A stretch of 64,000 bases of DNA, taken from Gnetum montanum. Lineage: Eukaryota > Streptophyta > Gnetopsida > Gnetales > Gnetaceae. Location of the stretch: positions 58,208 through 122,207 of the forward strand of contig MNCI01030542.1 of the NCBI GenBank assembly GCA_015680685.1. Direction: 5' to 3'. Positions 33,401 to 44,810 of this stretch are shown here, piece by piece. The notes below the pieces were generated by a model that saw only the letters and a program-made list of their open reading frames with translations, did no database searches and was not told the DNA's origin. The position numbers and the translations under genes are program-made. Positions within the stretch are counted from its first letter, which is position 1; the number at the start of each line of letters is the position of its first letter.

Positions 33401-35029
33401 GTTCACGTTTCTGCCACGAAGCTAGGATGTTAGAGCATTCAGTTGGCATGACGGGTAAGAGCTGGGATAGGTAAAGAGAGACTTTGAAATTAAGGCATTT
33501 AAAGCTTTAGTTTGAAATGGTTTTGTTGGAACATTTACGCAGCTGAAGACAACGACCGATGGAGAATTTCTCAGAAATCCTCACAAAATTTTCTGATATG
33601 CTCCTGCTCACAAAATGTTCTCCTAGGCAGTGCAACACGGTTCTCAAGGGTTCTTATTTTCAGTTTCAGCCTGTCAGGATATTGCATTTCTTCGGTTAAT
33701 ATGAGTCGAAACATTTTTCATGTCTCACCATAAATGATAAATGCATTTAGGATTTTAGGGTGAACCTTTGAATGCTTTAATGCTTAGATATAACATACTG
33801 CTTAGATTTTTATTTTGTGTAGTAGCGTTTACAGGATAAAAACCCCTGTGCAACCATCAAACATATTCATAATTTATAACCAGGAAGGAAGAATGGTATG
33901 TTTTAAATTTGAAACGAAATGAAATTTTATTACGTCTGAGAATACATAGGATCTATTTATAATATACAAATATGCAATGACTTTCAGCTGGAGCAGGCAC
34001 ATTTGTAACACTTTTCATACTTAAAAATAAATGTTGAGGTCCAATTAGTATGTTATATTTTACATGAGTTTTATGAAAGTATGATTACAATTAAAAATAA
34101 AACAATAAATAACAAGGTAACTGTTAAAATTACTTGAGGCATGCATTTTGTGGTTTGTAAGTTTTATAGTTTCAGGTTCAATTCTAGTATGACACATTGT
34201 TATATTTTAGTATTGTGTTGACTATATCAGTTAAGTACGTGTAATGGATATAATCAAATAGTTTCAGTTTGAACACCGTAACTGTTAAGTTGACATGATT
34301 TTTTTGATTTCATCAGTGATTGTACCGGAAGAAACGATGAAGTATAAATTTTTTAAGTCTTCTTGCATTGAGCCAAATTGAAAGTCACATCCGATGATGC
34401 AAGTATTTCAAAATATTACCATGTTTGGTACATGACAAACAGGTTGGAGTTTATGGACGTCAGAGACATACTGAAAGGAGACCAATACAGCATATTTGAA
34501 TTTGTCAAACAAGATACGGGCAGACTTAAAAGGCATTCTGTAAGGAGACGTGTACAGTGTAATGCATACCTTCAGGAAAATTGCTGGCTGGATATATACA
34601 AACAACATAGGTGAGATTAGACCATTTCATTCAAAGCGTCCATATGTTGAGCATGTCTTCCAGATTATTTTTTTTATATTTACCTTAGAAGGTAGCAACA
34701 TTTTAGGTTAAAAAACACAAATTTTTCCTAAAAAACAGAGTATTCAGATCCACAGATCCATCATGCAGAGGCCTGCCCAAGGTGTCAAGAGAAATCATCC
34801 ATAAGGATTATTGGTTTGTTAACTATTAATAAAATATTGACTGTCCAACAACCTCTGAATAAGATGCAAATTTGATCGCAAAATGTTAAAAAATGAAAAA
34901 TTTTCATTTTATTTGGGTTGGCTAATAAGATAATGCAATGACCGGGAATTTTGTAAATTTGGTTCTATATTATCTTAAAGGTTCAAATTTTCCCCGGAAA
35001 GTGTGTCCTCCGTGGAAAAGAACAAATGG

Positions 35030-35175
35030 TATATAAAAGGAGACTCTGGAGAGCGTTGATAACATTCCACGCGGATAGTGTTGATGTTTTCATATACACC
35101 ACGGGTGGCAACTCTAATTCATTTGTATCTACGATCCTATGCTTCTTTGCCTGTCAAGCTTCCCTTAAGGTGAGT
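35030..35175 (+). promoter_or_regulatory. Orphan promoter-like stretch with splice donor
   Basis: A TATATAAAAGG box at 35030-35040 is followed by about 125 bases without an open frame and then AAG|GTGAGT at 35167-35175, a near-consensus plant splice donor. This looks like a TATA promoter with a non-coding first exon. No exon that could join to it was recognised in the next 600 bases, and 35750 onward is LINE. It may be the stranded 5' end of a lost gene. Confidence 0.35.
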
Positions 35176-35749
35176 TAAAAAAAAACATTTTTCTAATATT
35201 ACATATACATGTAGCATGAAATTAAATGGTGTAAATGTTAATTCAAATTAAGAGGGTGTATTCTTAAATTAGTTCTTCATGTTGGTATTGAGAGAGATTG
35301 TTAAGAAATAACAATGTCTACATTGTAGTTTTATTAAATATTAACATATAAATGCCAATATTGATAATTAGAAAAAGTTAAAAAATCCAGAGAAATGGAT
35401 TGTTAAATATTGGCAATTATTAAAGACTTTGAAGGTAACTTTGGAGAGATCAAAGGAAGTTTTGGAAAATTTAAATCACATCTTAAGATTAATTTAGAAA
35501 AGTTGAGAAGAGTTGGAAAAACCAAGAGACATCTAAAGATTGATTTAGGAATAGCTTTTTTGTTAGGCAAATAACCGCATGTATTTATTGTAATGAAGTT
35601 TAATAAAATTGTATCAATTGTTTGCTTGAGTTAGTCAACTCAGTTGGCAAGGGCTTAGGAGTCATTTTCTTTTCTATACTTTTGATATGTAGTTGATTTT
35701 CTATTAATTATTTATGCTCCATTGCATTGATAGTTCTCCTTGATTTTCC

Positions 35750-36090
35750 CAACAAAATGCTTCTAAAAGAGGCTTTTGGTAGAAATTCCAAGATACAGTT
35801 ACAAAGGAAATTAGCACCATGGTGCAACACAAAGTTGTCTTTGGTTTCAATGATTAACTATGTTAAGCACCTCATGCAAAGAATTCCTGCGCAAGGAGCT
35901 TTTTAGAAAGGAGGAAAAAAAGTTCTATAAATAGTTTGACAAATTTTATTTGGAGTGGATTTTCAAAGCCTATAAAAATACCTCTTACTAAGTGGAATCC
36001 TATCAACAACCTAGTGCACAAAGGTGAATGGCTTGTGCTTATGTTTGACCCCTTGATCAAACATTAGTTGCTAAAACAATATGCCACATT
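35750..36090 (+). mobile_element. L1-type LINE ORF2 fragment (post-RT region)
   Basis: Plus-strand translation gives LTNFIWSGFSKPIKIPLTKW and NLVHKGEWLVLM, then LLKQYAT. This corresponds to the conserved stretch between the RT and the terminal zinc finger of plant L1 LINEs (FLWSG, VAWDKV, GGLG, LLAK). A stop interrupts it. Only about 340 bases are recognisable. The 34620-35750 stretch to its left holds no other gene. Confidence 0.55.
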
Positions 36091-36129
36091 ATGTTACTAC
36101 TAGTTAAATATGCACAAAATGATAAAGGA

Positions 36130-38345
36130 AAAAATGATTAAAATGAAATGAATCTTTATTATGTCCAAAGACCCATAGTACTATTGGATATATATTACAT
36201 TTTCATGAAAAATAAAGATACACTATATAAATTGATCAAGCAACAATTGGGGCATTAAAAACAAATCATACAAGTTTTTTGTTGTAACATTATAACGTTG
36301 TCTCAAATGGGTAGTTATGGCACAAGAAAGAAACACATGTTATTTATATTCAAGGGCTCTTGATCTACACAACCTACAAATGCACTCTTCTTAGGGGAGT
36401 TGAAGCTATCTTTCATTTTCAATTCTAAAATAATGAGAACTTAAGTGAAGTTTGCTAATGAGAATAGTAGTTGAGAGATAGTAAGCTTCTATATCTAGTT
36501 TATTAGATCTAATGTGGTGTAAATAAAAGTGCCTCTTACCTTCCACATTAGTCCACATCTATGTTCAAATCTTCAACTTGACTAGTTAACAAACAAGCAT
36601 GGGATTTTGTTGCATGTCCTCTCAAAAGATATTCTATTTTCTCAACTATTGCATCATGTGAAAATACTAACCATAGTATCATGAATCTTCAAGAATTGCT
36701 TTAGAGAATTTATGTAGCCTTGAGATATGTAAGCTATGAGTGTATGTAATGAATTGACACAAGGTTTTTGTTTTTAAAGGTAATAAATCAGATCTACATA
36801 ATAACATTAAGTAAGTTGTTTACATCTTCACCTTTAACTTATCAAGAAGAAAAGTTTTTTTTCACTCTTTCAATATCTTTTCAAAGTTTAGTATTGAGTC
36901 CAAGTCCCCAAGTAACACATCCATACAATACAGTAGGAAAGATGATAGTTTGAAACTTTTGTTTTCTGACCTTCCAAGCCCGAAGTCTTAAATTCTTGTA
37001 CTTTTGTTTGAAATCATAGAGAGCCTTGAAACCTTTTTCTATTTTTTCTTTATTGTACTTCCCCCACATATAATTGTTCATATAAATGAGACCCAAATAT
37101 TTAAAAAAATCTACTATTTGCACATTGGTACCTCCAAAATGGAAGTCATAATAGTTATTTCTTGTACCCTAGATCATCAATTTGGTTTTATCTATATTCA
37201 CTTGAAGATCAAATAAATGACAATAATTTCCTAAAATTTGCAAGATATTTTGCATACGTTTTGCCATAATGGAGATCAAGTTAGCATCATCTACATATAA
37301 AATAAGATTCATTGCTTGGGATCTAATTTTGACAGCATGATTATCTTGCCTATTGCACAACCATTCTTGCATTTCATCAATAAAGATACCAAAAAGAGTT
37401 GAAGAAGGTGGACAACCTTGCTTAACTTCAATTTTGCTTTGGAATTAAAATTTTTTCTTTGAATTATTGTTTATAATTTCAATAATCACTTCCTCATACA
37501 ATCTTGTTGTTGTAATCAAATCTAAAGCGAGGCCAATTTTATGCAAGTGCAACCATAGTTTTGTGTAGATCTTTGAATCATATGCTTTTGCAAAATCAAT
37601 AGAACAAATAAAAACATTTTTATTAGGCATTTTTGCAAACTTCATGTAGTATCTAAGAGTAACTAAATGATCAATGGTAGAGTGATTTTGTTTGAAACCT
37701 TCTTGACATCTTTGTCTTGACTTAGTTACCTTCAGCTCAAGAACTGATTCTCTTTTCTAACAAAGTGTACAATAACTTAGCAAAAATATTCCTCACAATG
37801 ATCATTCCATAATTGTTCAAATTATTTTTATTCCCCTTTTTATATAACAATATAACTTTACTAGTTTTTCAATATTGATTTAATTCTTGCTCTGTTGGTG
37901 AATTTAATTTATGCCAAATTTCTCTATGAATAGTAGATCCTGCCCACTTTAATAATTATACATATAAACCATCTAGCCAGATGCTAACTTTTTAATACCC
38001 TCTATAACTTCATCAAGAGTAAATTGGAGAGGTGCTTGTTGTACAATAGTAGTAGAATTATCATCTTGTCTTATAAATAGCTTATTGTAAAATAAGCAAA
38101 TATCTTAAAAAGAAAATTAAATGACGAAGAGGCTTTATGGCGAAAACATTGTCAAAACTATCTAGGTTCCATTTTAATCGTGTAAACAAAATATTCATGT
38201 TGTTCCCTCATAAATTTCCTTCTCTTAGTTCTAATCAAGCATTTATATGCCTTAAACTTTGTCTATAACTCTAATTTGTATTCTTAATATTTTGTGCAAC
38301 ATGTATGCAATCTTTATCATACCAAGTATTATGAGCACCTTGTTG
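36130..38345 (-). mobile_element. RTE-type LINE relic B
   Basis: On the minus strand from about 38345: an endonuclease-RT linker (NTWYDKDCIHVAQN), KVILLYKKGNKNNLNNYG, GFKQNHSTIDHLVTLRYYMK, CSIDFAKAYDS, a YVDD box in LILYVDDANLISI (about 37300), VNIDKTKLMI, FFKYLGLIYMN and FPTVLYGCVTWG (about 36910). The YVDD catalytic pair survives, though frames are broken. The 3' untranslated part reaches 36135-36160, where CTTTATTATGTCCAA resembles the 3' end of relic A. Confidence 0.78.
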
Positions 38346-38489
38346 TGTATACATAACTTGCTTAGGTGCTATAAGAAACAATTGAAATTTGCAACAAAAA
38401 TTCAACTTGATGATGACAGACTCCACTAAATGATTAAGGGTATGTTAAAAAAATAGATCATTCTTGTGGTGAACACATTAAATTTGAGA

Positions 38490-41400
38490 GCATGTTGAGG
38501 TTTAGAATTGGTGTGGGTGACATGAGTTATTTTTGATACCATGGTTGGAAAGGGTCTTCATTTGGTTTCAGTGAATGTTGAATTTAATTTTTCCTCTGAA
38601 ATTTTTTATAAATATTTTATTATTTATAAAAAGTTGCTATTTTTTGGCTGCTCAACTTATCGTATCTTGTGGTGCTGTTCGTTAGTGATGATTTCTGGGG
38701 AAAGACAGAACCTTCCATTTGAAAATCCATAGAGATTAAATGGCGTCAAGATTACACTGTTGCAGCTGAAGTTACTTTAAGCATTTAGAGCTATGATAGG
38801 ATGGAACATGATTATAAAATTGCTTGTCGGGAAGGTTCTAACATTTACAGGGTTGTAAAATTAACCATCCAAGGTAAAATGCTTCTTGACCCTGAGCTTA
38901 ATTTTCACACGCTTTAGCGTGTTACGTTTCCGGTAGAAACTTCGATGTAAGGGCATTCAGTTGGCGGCTAAGAGTTTGCAAGAGGCAGAGAAAGACTCTG
39001 ATGCTTGAAATGAGCGAATTTATAGCTTTAGTTTGAAATGGGTTCTGTTGGAATATTTATGCAGCAGAGCAGCCAAATACCAATGGAAAATGTATCAGAA
39101 ATGATATGCCACTGCTTCACAAAATTTTCACCCAGGCATGCAACACAGGGTCCTCTTATTTTCAGGAGATTGAGGTTTTTGTTTTTTGTTTTTTTTCAGT
39201 TGCAGCTTTTTTCACATGTCACCATAAATGCTAAATTCATTTAGGGTGAACCTTTCAATGTCTTAATTCTTAGCTACAACACTCCTTGAATTTTTCTCGT
39301 GTAGTAGCTAATACAAGATAAAGACCTGTAGCGAATATATTCAGAATTTATAACTAACCAGGAAGGAAAACTGGTTATACTACTGGCAGGTAATAAATAT
39401 TGTATATCTTATATTTTTATTTTCACTGGTGTTATAAGATGCAAATGTATTATTATGGTAAGTAATAAATGCAATTGATCTAGTTACAAATGTGCCTACC
39501 CTAGCCAAAAGCCATTGCATATTTGCTGAAAACTCAAATTGATAGGTTTTGGTGCAGTTGAAGGCCAAAGAATCCACACATCTCATGTAATTGGAGAGCT
39601 GATTCAATAAATTGACCTATTTTATGCATTGGAAAAAGTTCATGTAAATCTTGCATTGCAACATTTCCATGGCTTCTCTATGATGCAGTGGTAGGGCAAC
39701 AACAAAGGAGATGTTGTTTATCTTCCAAAGCTCCTATAACACACATGTATGATTTTCTATTACAATGTTAGCCTATCTTCTGGTTTCAATCCTCAAATGG
39801 CAAGAACTCAGCTTTTTAAAAGTATACATAGTAAATGCTTGCATTCTAGTAACTTTTCTGGTCAAGTATCATTGAAAAGGAGAAAAAATGTCCTACATTT
39901 CTTTGAGAATCGTAAATATGTTAGAATTACAGTGTTAAACAACATTCTGAAATAAAATGGTAAATAGCAAGGTAACTATTAAGTTGCAAAATGATTTATT
40001 AATTTCATCTTTGATTGCATTGGAATAAAGGATAAAGTATAAATCTTAAAAGTCTTCTTCTCCAATGAAGCTACATTAAAAGTCGCTTCAGATACAAGTA
40101 TTTCAAAACATTACAATGTTTTGTACATAAATATTAGGTTTGAGTTCATCCAAGTTACATACCTAAAGGAGACAAGTACAACACATTTGAATTTACTAAA
40201 CAAGAGAAGTACAAATTTAAAAAGTATACTGGAAGGAAACTTGTACAATGTAAAAGACTTATGGAAGGAGACATGTAGCCATTTACAAACAACATAATTC
40301 TTTGGTAGAGTACCATGGATGCCTATATACAAGTTTAAAATTAAGAGCTATTTTAGGTACCAAAACCCTGTTAGAATATTTCTTATGATGAAATGAGCCT
40401 ATGTGTCTAAATTAGTAAGCTGCCTTAACTTCCTTATTTTGGATGGAATCTTTATATTTTGGCTTTTAATGGGATCCACTTGGTAACAAACTAAACGTGC
40501 TCAACCAATACTAGTACAAAACTATAATAAAACAAAAGATGCATGTACAATTTTTACTCAACATAATAAGATATGTCTTTGCAACAACAACATACTCATT
40601 TTCAAGGGGTATAACATTGCCATATATAGCATTGTCATGCTTTGAACTAGAGCAAGGAATCCCTCCTCACATGTCTACTCTTATCATGATGCCAACATCA
40701 TTTGGAATCATTTTGTATCTTTTTCATTTATTTCCATTCATTAATGAAAACAAAAATAGGAATCATGTTCATCCTTAAAAAACAACTTTCATTGAAATAG
40801 AAATTAATCTACAATGGAAAACAAATTATAAATACAACCTACATTGTCACAAACTTTACATGTTCAGCCAATAAACAACTAAATCACAAATCAGCTTTGA
40901 TACTAATTTTTACAAATATTGTGCAATGCAAACTTACAAAATATTAGCAAGATAGCAATACTAGTTATAAGAAAAAACTTGCAAAATGGAATAAGAAATA
41001 AAGAAAAATAGAAAACAACTTCTTCAAAGAGATGATGACAGAGATTACAAATTAGTACTTCCTCATAGCAACCCTTAAATAAAGACCTCACTTTCAACTC
41101 ATTGCTACTACTGACCCTACAAGGTTACAAGTAATAGAAACATCATGATCTCACATTCAACTCATTGCCACTAGAAATCCTACTAGGTTACAAGTAATAG
41201 AAACATCATATTGTTAACTTTAACACATCTTCACTATTTTTCTAAGAACTTTTTTTAGATATCTAACAACAATTTTAAACTCCTCTTAATATTTTAAAAG
41301 CAAAGTAGAACTGAAGTTGACTTTAAAATTTTGATTCATATCTCCAACAATTGTAAACATTCACCTTTAAAAAAGGAGTTTCACCATTTTTGTTCTCTCA

Positions 41401-42365
41401 TGCCTGTTAAATGGTGGTATGCATTTCTTTTTCTAAGATAAAAATGGCCATCAATCTATTGATGGTGAGTTTTGCATTAGATATGTAAGTGATAAATGCA
41501 TTTCACCATCAGCAATAAAATATGTTGCTAGATTTGTAAGTGATAAATGCATTTCACCATCAATAATAAAATATGATGCTTATATATAGTTTGTCAGAGC
41601 TAAAATATGCTGCATAATGCATTCACATGCTTGTGTTTGTAGGATGTACAAACCAACTTGGAATCCATTCTCCCTTCCTCATCAATGTCATTGGGACATA
41701 GCCACTTGTGCCTGGTGCCACATTGGATATCATAAGGATTAATGGCATATTTGGTGACCAGGGTAACCTCTTTGACACAGCCAACTTGTTGATCCTTAAC
41801 TGTGTGGGACATATCTAAGTTTATGAGGTTTTACATATCACGAAGCAGCTGAAGCCCAAGATTGTAACAAGTGGATGCTTAATTGCTGTATCTTGATTTT
41901 TGGGTTCCTTGGTGGACATAAATTTTCACCTTGCTCCCATCTTCAGAGCTATTAGATGCACAATTTTTTCACCCTCTTCTCTTTTCTCCATACTTTTATC
42001 CATACACAGAAACCTACCTCTTATGTGCCCTATTTCATTTTTTCTCAATTTGCACATTGCACAATATTTAACGTAGTAGGCTTTGAAACCCATTTTCCCT
42101 TGTAATCTTTATTTAAATCCTGTTTATAAAAAATGAGACTTAAGAAAACATTTGGAAGCTAGGATCCCGTCTTGATTTTGATAACAGTATTGCAAATTCA
42201 GAAAGTGTGGAGGGATCGTTATTCAGGCTAAAATGACTAACAATCCTATTTTTTTTTCACCTTATCTTAATAATAGATGATAGATACGTGGTATTCTTTC
42301 ACTTTTATCCAGAGCTAGGTGCAATTTTTTTTCTTGCTTTAATGATTTCTTGCATGGTTTCATAG
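38490..42365. repeat. Segmental duplication, copy 3
   Basis: Collinear with 16.9-21.3 kb. It begins with an eroded RLP 3' relic (38490-38890, minus). A plus-strand LRR-like remnant at 39770-39955 includes KCLHSSNFSGQV. The non-coding blocks at 40010-40330, 40740-41230 and 41820-42200 match 18960-19330, 19740-20600 and 20790-21080. It ends where the psi5 coding region begins. Confidence 0.75.
41479..41581. repeat. Two tandem copies of a 51-bp unit
   Basis: GTAAGTGATAAATGCATTTC starts at 41485 and again at 41536. The units differ at a few sites. It lies within segmental copy 3 but was not found at the equivalent place of copy 1. Confidence 0.7.
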
Positions 42366-43143
42366 AACAAAGAAGTTTAGATATCCCAGCCACAACGGTA
42401 CAAGGCTGCTCCAACCATAGCCATCCAAGGACAAACTGAGATCTTGAAGCAGAGTTAAATTTCGTAGCTCTCCTGGAATACTCCCTTTGAAAGAGAGCAT
42501 ATATAGATTCAATACCTTAAGATGCTTGAAATTTCCCAGCTAAGCAGGTATAATTAAAGGCTCAAGCACGTCATCGTTACCCAGTTCTACATCCAATGTT
42601 TGAAGAGAGGAACAATTTCTCAAAGATTCACGAAGAGGGCCTTGTAAGCCGGAAGCCAGAACTAGATGTTGCAACCGACTTATCTGCCCAATGTTTTGAG
42701 GAATAGGGCCATACAATTCAGCCAAAGAGAGATTTAAATGAGATAAAAATGTGAGATTGCATATGGATGGGGAGATGACACCTGATAGCCCCCAGTCATT
42801 GAGTTCCAGGGATACCGCTCTGCGGGTGCGTGAGCTTGAGCTGCTGCTTTGGGAAGAAAAAGAAGAAGAAGAAGATGAAGATGAAGATGAAAAGCACTTG
42901 ACTCCAGCCCAATCTTGGCAGAGTCCATGCATATTGTGACGGACTCCAATTGGAAAGTATGTTATTATCATCAAAAATGATTCCTGCTTTGATCTCCAAC
43001 AAAGCATTGGCATCCCCAAGCAAAGATGATGAGGATGATGCAGATGCATAGCCAACTGCCATGAAAGCATAAAAAGACATCAACACCACCACCACTGCAA
43101 TCAATTTGCATTGATCCATTGCCATGGCCATTGGCATTGGCAT
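42365..43143 (-). pseudogene. RLP psi5: signal peptide, N-cap and first LRRs
   Basis: This is the only RLP copy that keeps its 5' end. The start at 43143 gives MPMPMAMAMDQCKLIAVVVV, a hydrophobic signal peptide, then LLGDANALLEIKAGIIFDDN and ILSNW of the LRR N-cap. A frameshift follows NW. The next frame (42540-43070) has CQDWAGVKC with both cap cysteines, a Ser-rich tract, then LRRs (GLSGVISPSICNLTFLSHL, YGPIPQNIGQISRLQHL, GPLRESLRNCSSLQTLDV). A TAG at 42541 interrupts, and two more LRRs are readable (LGNFKHLKVLNLYML) to about 42365, where RLP homology ends. There are no C-terminal LRRs, membrane segment or kinase. Confidence 0.82.
42840..42900. repeat. GAA/GAT trinucleotide tract in RLP psi5
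   Basis: The plus strand reads a run of GAA and GAT triplets. On the coding strand it gives a poly-Ser linker between the N-cap and the first LRR. The equivalent in psi3 (25380-25400) is shorter, so the tract has changed length since duplication. Confidence 0.8.
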
Positions 43144-43303
43144 TGCCGTTAGAATGGGATTTGAGATTGTGTTTGTGCAAATACGGGTGTGGCTTCGGAG
43201 ACTCTGAGCCTTATAATGTAAGACAAGCGTGTCTTGGAAAGTTGGTTAGATCTATTCCATCTTAAGCGGCTACAATTGAAAGACGTGCGCATGTCTGCAT
43301 CTG

Positions 43304-43521
43304 CGAATGCCAAGACTTCCTCCTGAAAAGTTGCAGAAAACTTTATGAATGCCAAGACTTCGTCTTGAAAGTTGCAGAAAAATTTAGGTCTGCAAGAGAA
43401 CTGTAGCGAGTACATTTCACGGAAAATGTACGATTCAAGGAAGGATAAAAAGGAAGGATCAAACTGTGAGCCTATGTAAATGTGAATGCCAAGACTTTCT
43501 AAGAAAACTTCAAGTCTGCAG
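43304..43521. repeat. Three dispersed direct repeats upstream of RLP psi5
   Basis: GAATGCCAAGACTTC followed by a CTTGAAAGTTGCAGAAAA-like stretch occurs at 43304 and 43347. A shorter copy, GAATGCCAAGACTTTC, occurs at 43483. They fall between the TATA-like box at 43614 and the psi5 start codon, which would place them in the 5' leader. Confidence 0.65.
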
Positions 43522-43613
43522 GACGGTAGCTAATACATCCGACGCAAAATGGAATTTGGGTGGAACTCGAGTTTTTCGCTACAGGATTTGGTGAAAGTTC
43601 GCGGATGTTAGAT

Positions 43614-43623
43614 CATATATAAG
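43614..43623 (-). promoter_or_regulatory. TATA-like box of RLP psi5
   Basis: On the minus strand CTTATATATGATC lies about 470 bases upstream of the psi5 start codon. Position and orientation fit a core promoter with a long leader. No other TATA-like candidate was noticed between it and the start codon. Confidence 0.35.
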
Positions 43624-44069
43624 ATTCCAGGGTAGGGAAAAGGGCGAAAAGCTTAGAAAGATAGATTCAACCGTTTGGACAGAAATGTGTGTTATTTTAT
43701 TGCATAGAGCATCCAATTGTTCTAGGTGGTTGTTTATAGAAGTTATCATCTCTTTACACAGATATAACTCTCCCTACCTAAACATGTATTACAAGTTTTA
43801 ATAAAGTATGGACTAGAAAAATAGAACACTATATTGCAATGCTAAAAATGTATTTAGCATAACTTAAGATTTGTGTTATGTAAATGATCATATTAATGTG
43901 TAAAAGGGAAAATCAGTAAATTTTATAGTAATGTTTTATATCATTTAAGGATTAAAAAAATAATATCAAGCAAAAAGTTTGTGTTGTAAATGAGATTAGG
44001 TGGTTTGCATCTTTGGAAAGCATGTGTCGAGTTGTATCTAATTATTTTACTTAAGCATTATAAAACAAA

Positions 44070-44805
44070 AAACTATAAAAGCTTGGAAAGTGTTAAGAGA
44101 TAGAGGAGTTTCTTGGTTGACATAATTATTTAACAAAATCTTAAAGGATGGATAAATGCCCAACACTTGGAGAAAAAACATTGTTATTCCTATCTATAAA
44201 AATAAATGAGATGTGCAAAATTATGCAAACTATAGAGGAATCAAACAAATGAGTCATACTATGAAGCTTTGCAAGAGTCATATAGTAGTATCTCAAACTC
44301 GAATTAATAATATCAAAAAATTGATTTGGATTTATGTTAGAAAGATCTACAATAGCGGCTTTTGTCTTGATATAGTAATTGATGAAGAAATTTAGAAAAT
44401 ATAAAGAAAATCTACATATGATCCTGATTGACTTGAAAAAAATTGATTTGGATTTATGTTAAAAAGATCTACAATAGAGGCTTTTGTCTTGATATAACAA
44501 TTGATGAGGAAATTTAGAAAATATAAAGAAAATCTACATATGATCTTGATTGACTTGAAAAAAAGCATATGATAGAGTTCCTAAAGATATTATTTGGTGG
44601 ATCTTGTAGAGGACAAGCATCCTTGATAAATATATTAAAGTTATTCAAGATATGTATGAAAAAGCTACCACTAAAATTAGCATATCTTGTGAAACAACAT
44701 ATGTTTTTTAAGGCATAGTAGGTCTATAGAATGTCTACAGTTAGCATTTAATTATTTGCCATTATTATGGATGAATTAACAAAGGAATACAAGATGAATT
44801 CCTTT
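44070..44805 (+). mobile_element. LINE reverse-transcriptase relic cut by AT3
   Basis: Plus-strand pieces NYANYRGIKQMSHTMK, NQFGFMLERSTIEA-like, LEKAYDRVPRDIIWWIL and IKVIQDMYEKATTKISIS match the RT of plant LINEs of the kind with LMEKYREK and FIDLEKAYDRVPR motifs. A 122-bp tandem duplication (units at 44321 and 44443) repeats the RSTIEA segment. The sequence ends at 44805-44810, where the AT3 LTR begins, so the LINE was the insertion target. Confidence 0.7.
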
Positions 44806-44810
44806 GATAC

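Larger units (their letters stand above)
32560..34620. repeat. Segmental duplication, copy 2 (partial)
   Basis: Collinear with 16000-19290 and 38490-40330. It includes an RLP 3' relic, the GAGTTCACGTTTCTGC region (33395) and the block at 34390-34600 (ATTACCATGTTTGGTACATGA) that matches 19050-19290. The copy ends near 34620. The short frames at 34378-34614 are non-coding repeat sequence. Confidence 0.7.
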
